DNA from: Listeria_A hofi
Lineage (GTDB): Bacteria > Bacillota > Bacilli > Lactobacillales > Listeriaceae
Length of the DNA: 64,000 nucleotides
Direction: 5' to 3'
Assembly (NCBI RefSeq): GCF_963575615.1
Contig: NZ_CAUYTL010000010.1
Span: 30,800 to 94,799 of the forward strand
In this document: piece by piece, positions 32,096-40,921 of the stretch
How the letters are laid out: the number at the start of each line of letters is the position of its first letter
Position numbering within the stretch: the first letter of the stretch is position 1
Notes under the pieces: model-generated
The model's database searches: none
What the model saw: the letters and a program-made list of their open reading frames with translations, nothing else
Told to the model about the DNA's origin: nothing
Translations under genes and position numbers: made by a program

Positions 32096-34786
32096 ATGAA
32101 GAAAATTTGGGGTATTTTTATACTCGATTGGCGACGACTTTTTAAAGCTCCGATTGCGTTAATGTTGGTGCTTGCGCTTGTCATTTTGCCATCACTGTAT
32201 GCCTGGTTTAATATTGAAGCACTCTGGGATCCTTATTCGAATACATCTGGTATTAAGGTGGCGGTTGTGATTGAAGACAAAGGTGCCGAAATTACAGTGC
32301 CAGGTAAAAGTCCGCAAAAAGTCAATATTGGTACACAGCTCAAAAAACAACTGAAAGAAAATGACTCACTAGGTTGGACTTTTATGAGCGAAGATAAGGC
32401 ACGTGAGGGCGTGAAGAAAGGTGATTATTACGCCGCAATTATTATTCCCGCCGATTTCTCAAAAGATATTGTCTCGGTCGTGGGCGGTAATCCGACGAAA
32501 CCAACAATTAACTATATGGTGAATGAGAAAATAAATGCGATTGCGCCAAAAATAACCGACAAAGGTGCATCAACCATCGTAGACCAAATCAGCTCGGAAT
32601 TCGTCGATAAAGTCAGCAGCTCGGTTCTTTCAGAGCTCAATAAAGCCGGCATCGATTTGGAAAATGAGTTGCCAACTTTGCGACATATTAAAGATAAAGT
32701 TTTTCAAGTGAAGGCGAGTATGCCACAAATTATTGAAATGGGTAAGCAAGCGGTTATTTTGGAAGGCAGGCTACCAGACTTAAAAGCAAAGGCGAACCAA
32801 GTAGTTGAGCTTAATAAGAGTATGCCTCAAATAAATGCTGCGGCACAAGACCTGTTACGAATCGAATCACAGTTACCGCAACTTGATAAACTCGGCGAAG
32901 ATATCTTGACATTGCAGAAGAAAATCCCTGAAATTCAGCAAATTGCAACGGACGTAAAGGCAGTTAACGCCAATTTTGGAACGATTCAAAAGACGGTAAA
33001 TGACGCAATTTCTGAATCCACCAAGGCACTAAGCATTATTTCCAGTGCAGAAAAAGCGCTACCCACTGTAAAAAAAATAGCGGACGACGGTTCCAAATAT
33101 GCAGACAAGGTAGCCGGTTTTACGAAACAAGTGGATCAATCTTTCCAAACGGTAGCTCCGGCAATCAAACAAAACCTTATTTTGCTACAACAAGTCACAA
33201 ATAATGTTTATGAGCTAACGGAAGCGCTAAAAAATGGTGCTATCGATTCAGATAAAGTCGTTACGGTAATCGACCAAATCGATACGCAATTAACGAGCGC
33301 GAGTAACATGCTGACGAAACAAATAGAGTTGCTAAGCTCGCTGAATGAAACCTTACCAAACAGACCACTCACAGGCTTTATCAGTAATTTAACGGCAATG
33401 AAACAAGACTTAGCGAAGCAACAGCAAACATTGGCACAAATCAAAAAAATTATCCAAGCCGGTGAAGAACCAAGCCAAGTACTGCTCAATCAACTTAACG
33501 CAGAAGCTAAGAAAGTTAGTGATGACTTAACAATAATCATCAGTAAATACGACGCTAAAATCGTGCCAACAATCAATACCGCGCTAAAAGAAATCAGCAC
33601 AGACCTCGCTAAAAGTAGTGCTTTACTAGATGGCGCTAAAGACAAACTGCCAGAAATCACATCAATTCTTCAAACTGCGAATCAAACTTTAGTAACAAGC
33701 CAAACGTATTTAAAAGAATTCCAACAACGATTACCAGAATTACAGCAAACATTGGCCGATGCAACGACATTTATCGATACGAAACTAGATACTGTCATTA
33801 GCGGTATCAACACAGCTGCAGCGTTTTACAAGTCCGAATATCCTGATGTAAAAGCTAAAATTCACAAAGCAGGCGACTTCGTGCGAAATGACTTGCCATC
33901 ACTGGAATCTGAAATAAACAATGCGGCTAAACTGATACAACAGAAGTTTCCTGAATTTGCAAAAGCCGTCCAAACGGCCGCCAACTTATCAAGGACGGAG
34001 TTACCTCAATTTGAACAAGCCATCAATAAAGCTACATCACGAATCAATGAATTTGATCAAAATTATGATATGCAACAAATTATCGCGTTCTTAAGAAATG
34101 ATGTCAAAAAAGACAGCGATTTTATAGCACATCCGATTCAATTAAAGGAAACGAAGTACTATCCAATTCCTAATTACGGTTCGGCCAGTTCGCCATTTTA
34201 TACAGCGCTTTGTCTATGGGTAGGAGCATTACTTCTCATTTCATTACTTCGCGTTGATGTTGAAGTACCGCGTGGAATTTTTAACCACCACCACGTTTAT
34301 TTTGGTAGGTTGCTTACATTCCTATCTATTGGTCTTGCGCAAGCCCTCGTTGTGACGCTCGGTAACATTTTCTTGCTCGGAGTATCTATCGCAAGTCCAG
34401 TTTACCACGTTCTTTTCAGCATGTTTATTAGCGTCGTTTTCATGATTATCGTATACACACTTGTTTCGCTGTTCAACAATGTTGGTAAAGGGATGGCGAT
34501 CATCCTGCTTGTCCTGCAAATTTCAGGAGCCGGAGGGAACTTCCCAATTCAAGTATCACCGCCATTTTTTCAAGTAATTTACCCATTCTTACCATTCACA
34601 TACGCGGTTGGTCTCATTCGTGAAAGCGTCGGTGGTATCTACTGGCAAAATGCAACCCATGATATTTTGATGCTTACAATGTTTGGCATCCTGTTCATTC
34701 TCCTAGGAATACTACTCAAAAAACCATTAGATAAAATCATTCCAGGACTGTCTGCAAAAGCTAAAAAAAGTAAATTAATTCACTGA
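32096..34786 (+). CDS. YhgE/Pip-family membrane protein
   Basis: 896-residue protein with the YhgE/Pip layout. One transmembrane helix (about residues 20-38, LMLVLALVILPSLYAWFN) leads to a very long extracellular helical region rich in repeated LPQL/LPEI and IN-AA patterns. A C-terminal ABC-2-like domain has about five helices (from residue 700). Lactococcal Pip is a phage receptor; related EsaA belongs to type VII secretion. Here no type VII genes are near, so the role is open. The ATG at 32096 follows AGAGGGG. A strong terminator comes after. Confidence 0.85.
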   Translation: MKKIWGIFILDWRRLFKAPIALMLVLALVILPSLYAWFNIEALWDPYSNTSGIKVAVVIEDKGAEITVPGKSPQKVNIGTQLKKQLKENDSLGWTFMSEDKAREGVKKGDYYAAIIIPADFSKDIVSVVGGNPTKPTINYMVNEKINAIAPKITDKGASTIVDQISSEFVDKVSSSVLSELNKAGIDLENELPTLRHIKDKVFQVKASMPQIIEMGKQAVILEGRLPDLKAKANQVVELNKSMPQINAAAQDLLRIESQLPQLDKLGEDILTLQKKIPEIQQIATDVKAVNANFGTIQKTVNDAISESTKALSIISSAEKALPTVKKIADDGSKYADKVAGFTKQVDQSFQTVAPAIKQNLILLQQVTNNVYELTEALKNGAIDSDKVVTVIDQIDTQLTSASNMLTKQIELLSSLNETLPNRPLTGFISNLTAMKQDLAKQQQTLAQIKKIIQAGEEPSQVLLNQLNAEAKKVSDDLTIIISKYDAKIVPTINTALKEISTDLAKSSALLDGAKDKLPEITSILQTANQTLVTSQTYLKEFQQRLPELQQTLADATTFIDTKLDTVISGINTAAAFYKSEYPDVKAKIHKAGDFVRNDLPSLESEINNAAKLIQQKFPEFAKAVQTAANLSRTELPQFEQAINKATSRINEFDQNYDMQQIIAFLRNDVKKDSDFIAHPIQLKETKYYPIPNYGSASSPFYTALCLWVGALLLISLLRVDVEVPRGIFNHHHVYFGRLLTFLSIGLAQALVVTLGNIFLLGVSIASPVYHVLFSMFISVVFMIIVYTLVSLFNNVGKGMAIILLVLQISGAGGNFPIQVSPPFFQVIYPFLPFTYAVGLIRESVGGIYWQNATHDILMLTMFGILFILLGILLKKPLDKIIPGLSAKAKKSKLIH

Positions 34787-34796
34787 GAATAAGTGC

Positions 34797-34831
34797 AAAA
34801 AAAGATCTGGCAAAAAACCAGATCTTTTTTT
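34797..34831 (+). terminator. Terminator after the YhgE-like gene
   Basis: AAAAAAAGATCTGG and CCAGATCTTTTTTT are perfect arms around CAAAAAA. Confidence 0.92.
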
Positions 34832-35031
34832 AGATTATTATCATCGTTCATCGACACAAAAGAAATTTATTTGTAACATTAAAGTAAAAAAAGAAAAATA
34901 AATCTTTATTTTTGACATAAAAAACGTTATACTGAAATAGTATATAAAAGTTGAATCTTTTGATATATACAGTAATATAGTTAACATCAAACGGTATGTA
35001 AAGTGATAATATCCTATATTTCAAATAAAAA
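34832..35031. other. AT-rich intergenic stretch
   Basis: About 200 very AT-rich bases between the terminator and the tRNA. No gene or clear hairpin is visible. A TTGACA at about 34912 has only a poorly spaced -10. Confidence 0.5.
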
Positions 35032-35105
35032 TGTCCTGAGAGGGAATCGAACCCACGGCCTACAGCTTAGGAGGCTGTCGCTCTATCCTACTGAGCTATC
35101 AGGAC
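35032..35105 (-). tRNA. tRNA-Arg (CCT anticodon)
   Basis: Read on the minus strand, GTCCTGA and TCAGGAC form the acceptor stem with discriminator A. AGCTCAGTAGGATAGAGC is the D arm, ACAGC/GCTGT the anticodon stem with loop CTCCTAA (anticodon CCT, reading AGG), and GGTTCGATTCC the T loop region. The T stem has one mismatch. CCA is not encoded. Confidence 0.95.
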
Positions 35106-35195
35106 ACGATTGATTGAATCAACTTTATCATTTTAACATAAAACAGAGGCGGGGAGCAATCTGTTTGTAAAAATCAAGAGAGAGGAAGGAACAGA

Positions 35196-36254
35196 TTGAA
35201 GAAATTGATACCAGTATTTATGGGAATATTACTTCTAGTCGGGTTAGCGGCATGTGGCAAGGAAGGCATAGACAAAGCTCTGAGCGATAAATCATTGACT
35301 ATGATACAAAAGGTAAAAACAGATTTAAAAGACTATCAGTTAGCGTATGTGAAGGATGACGATGATAGGACCGGCTTTCTTGAATACTACAAAGATTCGA
35401 ACAAACAGGATATCTCAAATATACAACTGGACTCCGCACTTAAAAAACAAGATTCCAAAGTGAAAATCAACCTTATGAATGGTCTAGATGGTCTGATTGC
35501 TATGGTTGAAATTAGTGATACAAAACTTGCAAAAGAGGCAACAGAACTCGTTTTGTTGGATAGTAATAAAGAAGTTGATGAAGCAATTGGCGTCTCTTTA
35601 ACAAATAGAAGCGAGGTAAAGGATGGAAAAACAGTCGCTATTGTCGCAATTCCGTCCGTTGATGCCAAAACAGCAAGCGGCTTAAAACGCATTGAGTTAC
35701 GCAATGATTCCAATGAGAGTGTTTACCAAAATGACTTAGATTCGAGTAAAATAAAAGCACAAGCACCATCCGAGCGAGCGAAAAAAAATGCCTTTTTCCC
35801 AAAAGTTAATAAATATATAGCTGACAAAGGTTGGAAAGTAATCAGTAGCGCAACACAAAAAAAGCAAATCTACACGGCAATTTTACGAGATAAAGACGGT
35901 TCTTATCACTTAGCTGAATTCACATATCCAAATAATAAGCTAGTTGTCAAAGAGACATCCAAAAATAACAATCCACAATCAGATGATGACCTGTCTTTAC
36001 TACAATTACAAGGCAATAAAAATCAGTATGTCGGCGTTGTAGCAGAATTGGAAACGATTCTCAGCAAAGGCACGACAGTCGCTTTAAAAGCAACTGACGA
36101 TAAGGAATATACACAACCATTACACACCGGCTACAATGACAAAAATGCTTTAATCCAGCTTACAAAAAAAACAGAAATGACAATGGACACAATTTCTACA
36201 GTAACTATCAAAGACAATAATGGCGATGAGCTGTATACAATGGAACTCAAATAA
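35196..36254 (+). CDS. Lipoprotein of unknown function
   Basis: 352 residues. Signal sequence MKKLIPVFMGILLLVGLAAC ends in the lipobox L-A-A-C, with the lipidated cysteine at position 20. The mature part is lysine- and aspartate-rich with alternating beta strands and no recognised domain. It starts with TTG at 35196 after AGAGGAAGGAA. It stands alone between the tRNA and an imperfect terminator. It should sit on the outer face of the membrane. Confidence 0.82.
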   Translation: MKKLIPVFMGILLLVGLAACGKEGIDKALSDKSLTMIQKVKTDLKDYQLAYVKDDDDRTGFLEYYKDSNKQDISNIQLDSALKKQDSKVKINLMNGLDGLIAMVEISDTKLAKEATELVLLDSNKEVDEAIGVSLTNRSEVKDGKTVAIVAIPSVDAKTASGLKRIELRNDSNESVYQNDLDSSKIKAQAPSERAKKNAFFPKVNKYIADKGWKVISSATQKKQIYTAILRDKDGSYHLAEFTYPNNKLVVKETSKNNNPQSDDDLSLLQLQGNKNQYVGVVAELETILSKGTTVALKATDDKEYTQPLHTGYNDKNALIQLTKKTEMTMDTISTVTIKDNNGDELYTMELK

Positions 36255-36257
36255 ATA

Positions 36258-36304
36258 AAAGGTTGGCCTGAGGTTTGCTAAAATTCCTCTTGTCAGCCTT
36301 TTCT
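36258..36304 (+). terminator. Terminator after the lipoprotein gene
   Basis: AAAGG...TG...GAGG pairs with CCTC...CA...CCTTT with two internal loops, followed by TTC. Confidence 0.6.
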
Positions 36305-36497
36305 ATAGGGGGGAAATATAAGGCAATGCGACCTAATTCACATATCTGTTTGATAATCTTCTTTTGTATAATTAGAAACGTAATTGAGACCAACATTCTA
36401 TCACGATTTGCATCGGATTAATAAGGGTAATGAAGAAAGAAAAAGATGTAACATCGGTGCAAGATAACCTCTCAATTTATTAAAAAGGAGTAAGAAA

Positions 36498-37133
36498 ATG
36501 GGGAATTCACTGGTAAACAAGAAGCAGGGTTATTTAATTATACTCAGCGCTATATTAGTAGGCGTAGCGTATCAAATGCTACCTTTAACAATGTTGCAAA
36601 CAGATTACTTGGAAATCATCAGTGCATTTTTCAATGGATGTATCATGCTTATTGTACTCTACATTCTACTTAAGGCAGAATTTTTAGATTGGTTTCAGCA
36701 TTTTAGCGTAAAGTGGTTGCTGATAGGTATTCCATTTTTAGTAGTTGTCGGAACTGTTGCGGGTAGCCTTTGGTCAGCGATTGCTGGAGGAGTAACCGAG
36801 AATGATGTGAATAGCGTTCTGAGCTGGGGGTACGTCATTAAAAATGTTTTATTCATGCTATTAGGTGAGGAATTGCTATCTATTGGCATTTTATACGCCG
36901 CTTGGAAAAAATTGAACTGGAAATTCTGGCAAGCAACTCTTTTATGCTCAATCCTATTCGCTCTATGGCATCTGCCATCATATGATTATAATCTATTGCA
37001 GTGCTTAGTAACGATTATTCCGAGTCGGATGGTTCTCAATTACTTATTTAAAAAGAGTAACTCTATTTGGGTTACATGGATTGTCCATATCGCTTTTGAT
37101 CTTATCACTTTTCTACCAATCTTATTAAAATAA
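36498..37133 (+). CDS. CPBP-family intramembrane protease-like protein
   Basis: 211-residue membrane protein with about six to seven helices. The second and third CPBP (Abi/Rce1-like) motifs are seen as FALWHL (F-x-x-x-H, about residue 157) and HIAFDL (H-x-x-x-D/N, about residue 201). The first motif has the paired glutamates in GEELLSIGI (about 130), but the usual arginine after them is missing, so protease activity is uncertain. AAAAAGGAG precedes the ATG. In Gram-positives such proteins are linked to bacteriocin immunity or prenyl-protein cleavage. No bacteriocin gene is near. Confidence 0.75.
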   Translation: MGNSLVNKKQGYLIILSAILVGVAYQMLPLTMLQTDYLEIISAFFNGCIMLIVLYILLKAEFLDWFQHFSVKWLLIGIPFLVVVGTVAGSLWSAIAGGVTENDVNSVLSWGYVIKNVLFMLLGEELLSIGILYAAWKKLNWKFWQATLLCSILFALWHLPSYDYNLLQCLVTIIPSRMVLNYLFKKSNSIWVTWIVHIAFDLITFLPILLK

Positions 37134-37180
37134 AAACCCAAGAAAAACAAGTCGATTTAGGCTTGTTTTTCTTGGGTTTA
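37134..37180. terminator. Bidirectional terminator
   Basis: AAACCCAAGAAAAACAAG (37134-37151) and CTTGTTTTTCTTGGGTTT (37162-37179) are perfect 18-base arms between convergent genes. Confidence 0.88.
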
Positions 37181-37183
37181 GTG

Positions 37184-38191
37184 TTAATTAATTTTTTTGG
37201 ATACTTTGTCAATGTACTCAAGCGACATACCAGTTCCAATAGCCACGGACTCTAAAGGGCTCGGTGCCATATGTACAGGAACATCGATTTGATGAACAAG
37301 CCATTCTTGGAACCCATGTATTAGAGAACCACCACCAGTTAAAACGATACCACGATCAACAATATCACCGCTTAACTCAGCTGGGCATTGCTCTAATGTG
37401 ACACGAACTGCTTCTAAGATACGTCCTAATGTCTCTTCTAATGCTTTTTGAATTTCGGTAGACGTGATGGTGAGAGTCATTGGTAAACCCGTCAGCAAAT
37501 CGCGGCCGCGAACATCTAGTGTTGCCTGAGTATGTGGAATTGGCGCGTAACCAAGCTCCATTTTGATGCGTTCGGCCGTTGCTTCCCCAACAAGAAGATT
37601 ATAATTTTTGCGGATATGTTGGATAATTTCATCGTCCATATGGTCGCCACCAGTTCTCACAGATGTACTCGTTACGATACCTCCATAGGAGATGATGGCA
37701 ATTTCACTCGTTCCACCGCCGATATCGACAATGACATTCGCAATCGGTTCATCGACTGGTAGATCTGCGCCAATCGCTGCTGCAACAGGTTCTTCGATAA
37801 GCGTGACATCTTTTGCGCCCATTGACTTCACTGCATCACTGATTGCTCGGCGTTCCACAGAAGTCGCTCCAGTTGGCACACATACGACAACATTTGGCCG
37901 TTTCACCGAACTACCAACAATTCCTGTGACCCGACGCATAATCTCGCGTAATAGACCAGTTGTGATATCAAAATCAGCAATGACACCATCTTTTAATGGA
38001 CGAACAGCAATAATATTTGTAGGGGTCTTCCCAATCATTTCTTTTGCTTCTTGACCAATGGCAAGCACGGACTTGGTGTGAATATCCATGGCGACTACAG
38101 AAGGTTCATTCAAAATAATTCCATTTGACTTATTGTACACTAGTATGTTTGCGGTACCAAGGTCGATACCAATCGTTGTATTACCAAACAT
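37184..38191 (-). CDS. MreB/Mbl-like actin homologue
   Basis: 335-residue bacterial actin that forms membrane filaments guiding cell-wall synthesis. Phosphate-1 IGIDLGTANILVYN, the phosphate-2 loop VDIGGGTSEIAII (near residue 160), CVPTGATSVERRAI and GIVLTGGGSLIHGF (near residue 285) are intact. The sequence fits the accessory MreB-like gene found near here in L. monocytogenes (lmo1713 by order). It lies 189 bases downstream of a second, more divergent MreB paralogue on the same strand. It is not associated with mreC/mreD here. Confidence 0.9.
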   Translation of the reverse strand: MFGNTTIGIDLGTANILVYNKSNGIILNEPSVVAMDIHTKSVLAIGQEAKEMIGKTPTNIIAVRPLKDGVIADFDITTGLLREIMRRVTGIVGSSVKRPNVVVCVPTGATSVERRAISDAVKSMGAKDVTLIEEPVAAAIGADLPVDEPIANVIVDIGGGTSEIAIISYGGIVTSTSVRTGGDHMDDEIIQHIRKNYNLLVGEATAERIKMELGYAPIPHTQATLDVRGRDLLTGLPMTLTITSTEIQKALEETLGRILEAVRVTLEQCPAELSGDIVDRGIVLTGGGSLIHGFQEWLVHQIDVPVHMAPSPLESVAIGTGMSLEYIDKVSKKIN

Positions 38192-38380
38192 TTTTTACCC
38201 TCCATATTTCCTTTTTCATGCTTTTATCGGCACAGTCTCTAGTATAAAGTAGTTTTTCAATCATAGGGGCTTATAAAGATAATGATATAAAAAGGTAATA
38301 TAGGAATCGCATAGGAATCGGCTTTCACTCAGAAAACGTAAATCGCATGTAAAGATTTTAATGAAAATCCAGTATTTCAC

Positions 38381-39427
38381 TCAAGAGAAAAATGGTAACT
38401 TGAGTCGTGACGTTGTTAGTTCAAAATCACCTGAGAGTGCACGTTGACTGTAATAATGAATTCGACCAGTTCCAATAGCTATGGATTCTAAAGGATTGGG
38501 ATCGAGAATAACTGGAAAATCAACTTGTTTTGTTAACCATTCTTTGAAACCATTTAGTTGTGACGCACCCCCTGTAAAAATAATACCTTGATCCATAATA
38601 TCACCGCTTAGTTCAGCAGGTGATTGCTCTACCATAGCGTGAACCATTTTAATGATTTTGGCTAAAAACTCTGTAAATATCGGCTGGACCTCAGTGGAGG
38701 ATACTTTTATGATTGTTGGCAGTCCGGTCAATAGGCTACGGCCGCGAACTTCCATAGATTTCAAAATATGAGGACCTGGTGCGTAACCGATTCTCTGTTT
38801 CAATTTTTCGGCAGTTAAATTACCGATTAATAAGTTGTGTTCGTCACGAAAGTATTGAATTATATCGGCGTCAAGAGAATCACCAGCAGAACGAACAGAC
38901 ATATTAGCCAAGATTCCTCGATATGAAACAATTGAAATCTCTGTTGTGCCAGCCCCCATATTAACAATCATGCTGGATATGGGTTTATTGATAGGGAGTC
39001 CCGCACCAATAGCAACAGCAACTGGTGCTTCAACAATCGTCACGACTTTGATACCTGTTTCAAGAACGGCATCACGAATAATATTCCGTTCTACAATCGT
39101 TGCACCAGCGGGGACGCTTACACTGGCAGCCGTTTTACGAATTGAAATATTAGTGAGTCGAGCTACCCGATCTAAAACAGTTTGTAATAATTTTACTGTA
39201 TTATCAAAATCCGCAATAACGCCATCTTTTAGCGGTTTGATGGCAGTTAAAGTGATAGGTGTTTTTCCGTACATTTGCTTTGCCGGGTTTCCGATAGCGT
39301 AGACTTCTTTTGTCTCAGCATCTAAAACGACGACAGCAGGTTCATTAAAAATAATTCCCCGCAGTTCATTGTAGACAACAATATTCGATGTTCCCAAATC
39401 GATTCCAATTGAAGAATGACTAAACAT
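38381..39427 (-). CDS. Divergent second MreB paralogue
   Basis: 348 residues. ATG 39427 gives MFSHSSIGIDLGTSNIVVYN, aligned with the neighbour's start, and AAGGTG lies before it; a 42-residue upstream extension is possible but unsupported. Overall it follows MreB, but the phosphate-2 loop reads VNMGAGTTEIS instead of VDIGGGTSEIA: the conserved Asp is Asn and the middle Gly is Ala. The adenosine loop is TGGASQLNGF instead of TGGGSLIHGF. Such changes may weaken ATP hydrolysis while keeping the fold. It probably arose by tandem duplication with the gene at 37184, and could modulate or copolymerise with the normal MreB. Confidence 0.85.
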   Translation of the reverse strand: MFSHSSIGIDLGTSNIVVYNELRGIIFNEPAVVVLDAETKEVYAIGNPAKQMYGKTPITLTAIKPLKDGVIADFDNTVKLLQTVLDRVARLTNISIRKTAASVSVPAGATIVERNIIRDAVLETGIKVVTIVEAPVAVAIGAGLPINKPISSMIVNMGAGTTEISIVSYRGILANMSVRSAGDSLDADIIQYFRDEHNLLIGNLTAEKLKQRIGYAPGPHILKSMEVRGRSLLTGLPTIIKVSSTEVQPIFTEFLAKIIKMVHAMVEQSPAELSGDIMDQGIIFTGGASQLNGFKEWLTKQVDFPVILDPNPLESIAIGTGRIHYYSQRALSGDFELTTSRLKLPFFS

Positions 39428-39529
39428 AAGCACACACCTTGCTTTCCTTTGAAATTTTAAAGCAGATTGACTTCTTAATGACATAATTGCCTTAAAATGG
39501 GGAAGATAAACATAAATGCTGAAAAAACG

Positions 39530-39563
39530 AAAAAAGCTATGCGTTTTAAGCATAACTTTTTTT
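39530..39563 (-). terminator. Terminator after the MFS gene
   Basis: AAAAAAGCTATGC and GCATAACTTTTTT pair with one bulge. The hairpin lies between the MFS stop and the MreB paralogue. Confidence 0.75.
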
Positions 39564-39569
39564 CATAAT

Positions 39570-40829
39570 CTAGTTAGCGCGTTCTTGCTTTTCATAGAGA
39601 CTATACATGTAGAAGTATATAAATCCACTAATTACCGCTAGCACCGCGATTGTCATAAACGTTGCAAAATAGCCAATGAGTGTAGAAAGCGTAATCGCGA
39701 GCGGGGCAATCACTTTTCCGAACGTATAACGAAGCCCAGCAGCTGAGAAGTACATCGCGCGCTTATTATCAGGTGCTATTTTGGCAACGAAGTTCTGTTG
39801 GATTCCGACTGTCATTAGCTCTGCAAAACTAAATAAAATAATCGCTAGAATAGCTCCCCATGGACCAGTCGTGATCCCAAAAAGCAGAATAGCAATGCCA
39901 TATAAAAAGGAAGAGTTCATGAAAACTAGTTTTTCACGATATCTGCTCATCATCCGAGTGAAGAATACGGTCAATAGAGCCACGCAGAATCCGTTGATAG
40001 AGACTATAAAGCCGAATAATTGTTCTCCGGTAAGCTGTATCCAGAAAATCGATGAATCACCAATAACTTCTGTAATGTAAAGCGGAAATAATAAATCGAG
40101 TTGCATGAAAGATTGAGAAATAATGACACCAGCAATAATATACAAGAAAAAGACCTTATCTTTAAAAATAAGCTTGTAGTTACGCAACTGCTCCATCAAA
40201 ACTGTACTGATTTTTTTCTCACGCTGTGCCTTACGTAGCTCTTTATCTAGAGCCATCGGAGCAGTTTCATGACCGAATTTTGTTAGTAGAATTAAGAGGA
40301 GCAAATCAGCAAGGACGATTGCGAGCAGCGTCTGAGCTGTATAAGTATTAAATACAAGTGCCCCAATAATTGGCCCGATAACGACCGCAATATTAATCAT
40401 CATATAGAAAATCGAATACACATGGCTTCGATGCTCTGGCTTCACAACGTCTGCAATCATTGCTTGGCTTGCTGGCTGATAAAACGACATAAAAATACTG
40501 GCAACCATAAATCCGAAAAATGCAATATAAGGCGAATGAAACATTGTTGTTGCAGCAATCGCAAAAATAAGGAAACCAGCACCTTCTCCTATAACAGAAA
40601 TACTCATCATCCTTTTTCTACCATAAGTATCCGCAAAATAACCACCGAGAAGAGCAGTAATAACAGATAGAGCTTGCGATAAAATAAGTAACAGACTTGT
40701 GGTCTGCCGCCCAATTGAATCCGAGAAATAAATCGTTAGAAAGGGAAACACCGCCCAAAACGAAATATCGAGCAAAGCTTCCCCGAATAGTCGCACTTTG
40801 AGATTAATATCCCAAGTCTTAAACTTCAT
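39570..40829 (-). CDS. MFS transporter
   Basis: 419-residue major facilitator permease with twelve expected helices. Motif A appears as GGYFADTYGRKRMM near residue 66, and the charged loop LDKELRKAQREKK splits the two six-helix halves. ATG 40829 is favoured over an in-frame upstream start because AAGAAGGTG lies in front of it. It is most like the MdtH/YfkF multidrug group; the substrate is unknown. It lies downstream of the aminopeptidase gene but behind that gene's terminator. Confidence 0.85.
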   Translation of the reverse strand: MKFKTWDINLKVRLFGEALLDISFWAVFPFLTIYFSDSIGRQTTSLLLILSQALSVITALLGGYFADTYGRKRMMSISVIGEGAGFLIFAIAATTMFHSPYIAFFGFMVASIFMSFYQPASQAMIADVVKPEHRSHVYSIFYMMINIAVVIGPIIGALVFNTYTAQTLLAIVLADLLLLILLTKFGHETAPMALDKELRKAQREKKISTVLMEQLRNYKLIFKDKVFFLYIIAGVIISQSFMQLDLLFPLYITEVIGDSSIFWIQLTGEQLFGFIVSINGFCVALLTVFFTRMMSRYREKLVFMNSSFLYGIAILLFGITTGPWGAILAIILFSFAELMTVGIQQNFVAKIAPDNKRAMYFSAAGLRYTFGKVIAPLAITLSTLIGYFATFMTIAVLAVISGFIYFYMYSLYEKQERAN

Positions 40830-40849
40830 AATTAAACACCTTCTTCGTA

Positions 40850-40882
40850 AAAAAAGCCCAGGAAACAATTATTCCATGGGCT
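40850..40882 (-). terminator. Terminator of the aminopeptidase gene
   Basis: On the minus strand, GCCCATGGAA pairs with TTCCTGGGC (one bulge) and is followed by seven T. Confidence 0.85.
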
Positions 40883-40921
40883 TCGTTATTAATTAGTAAA
40901 AAATAATCTTATCAAAAGATA

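Noticed and set aside
34797..35031. Mobile-element attachment site at tRNA-Arg
   Set aside because: tRNA genes often host integrations, but I see no integrase and no duplicated tRNA end nearby.
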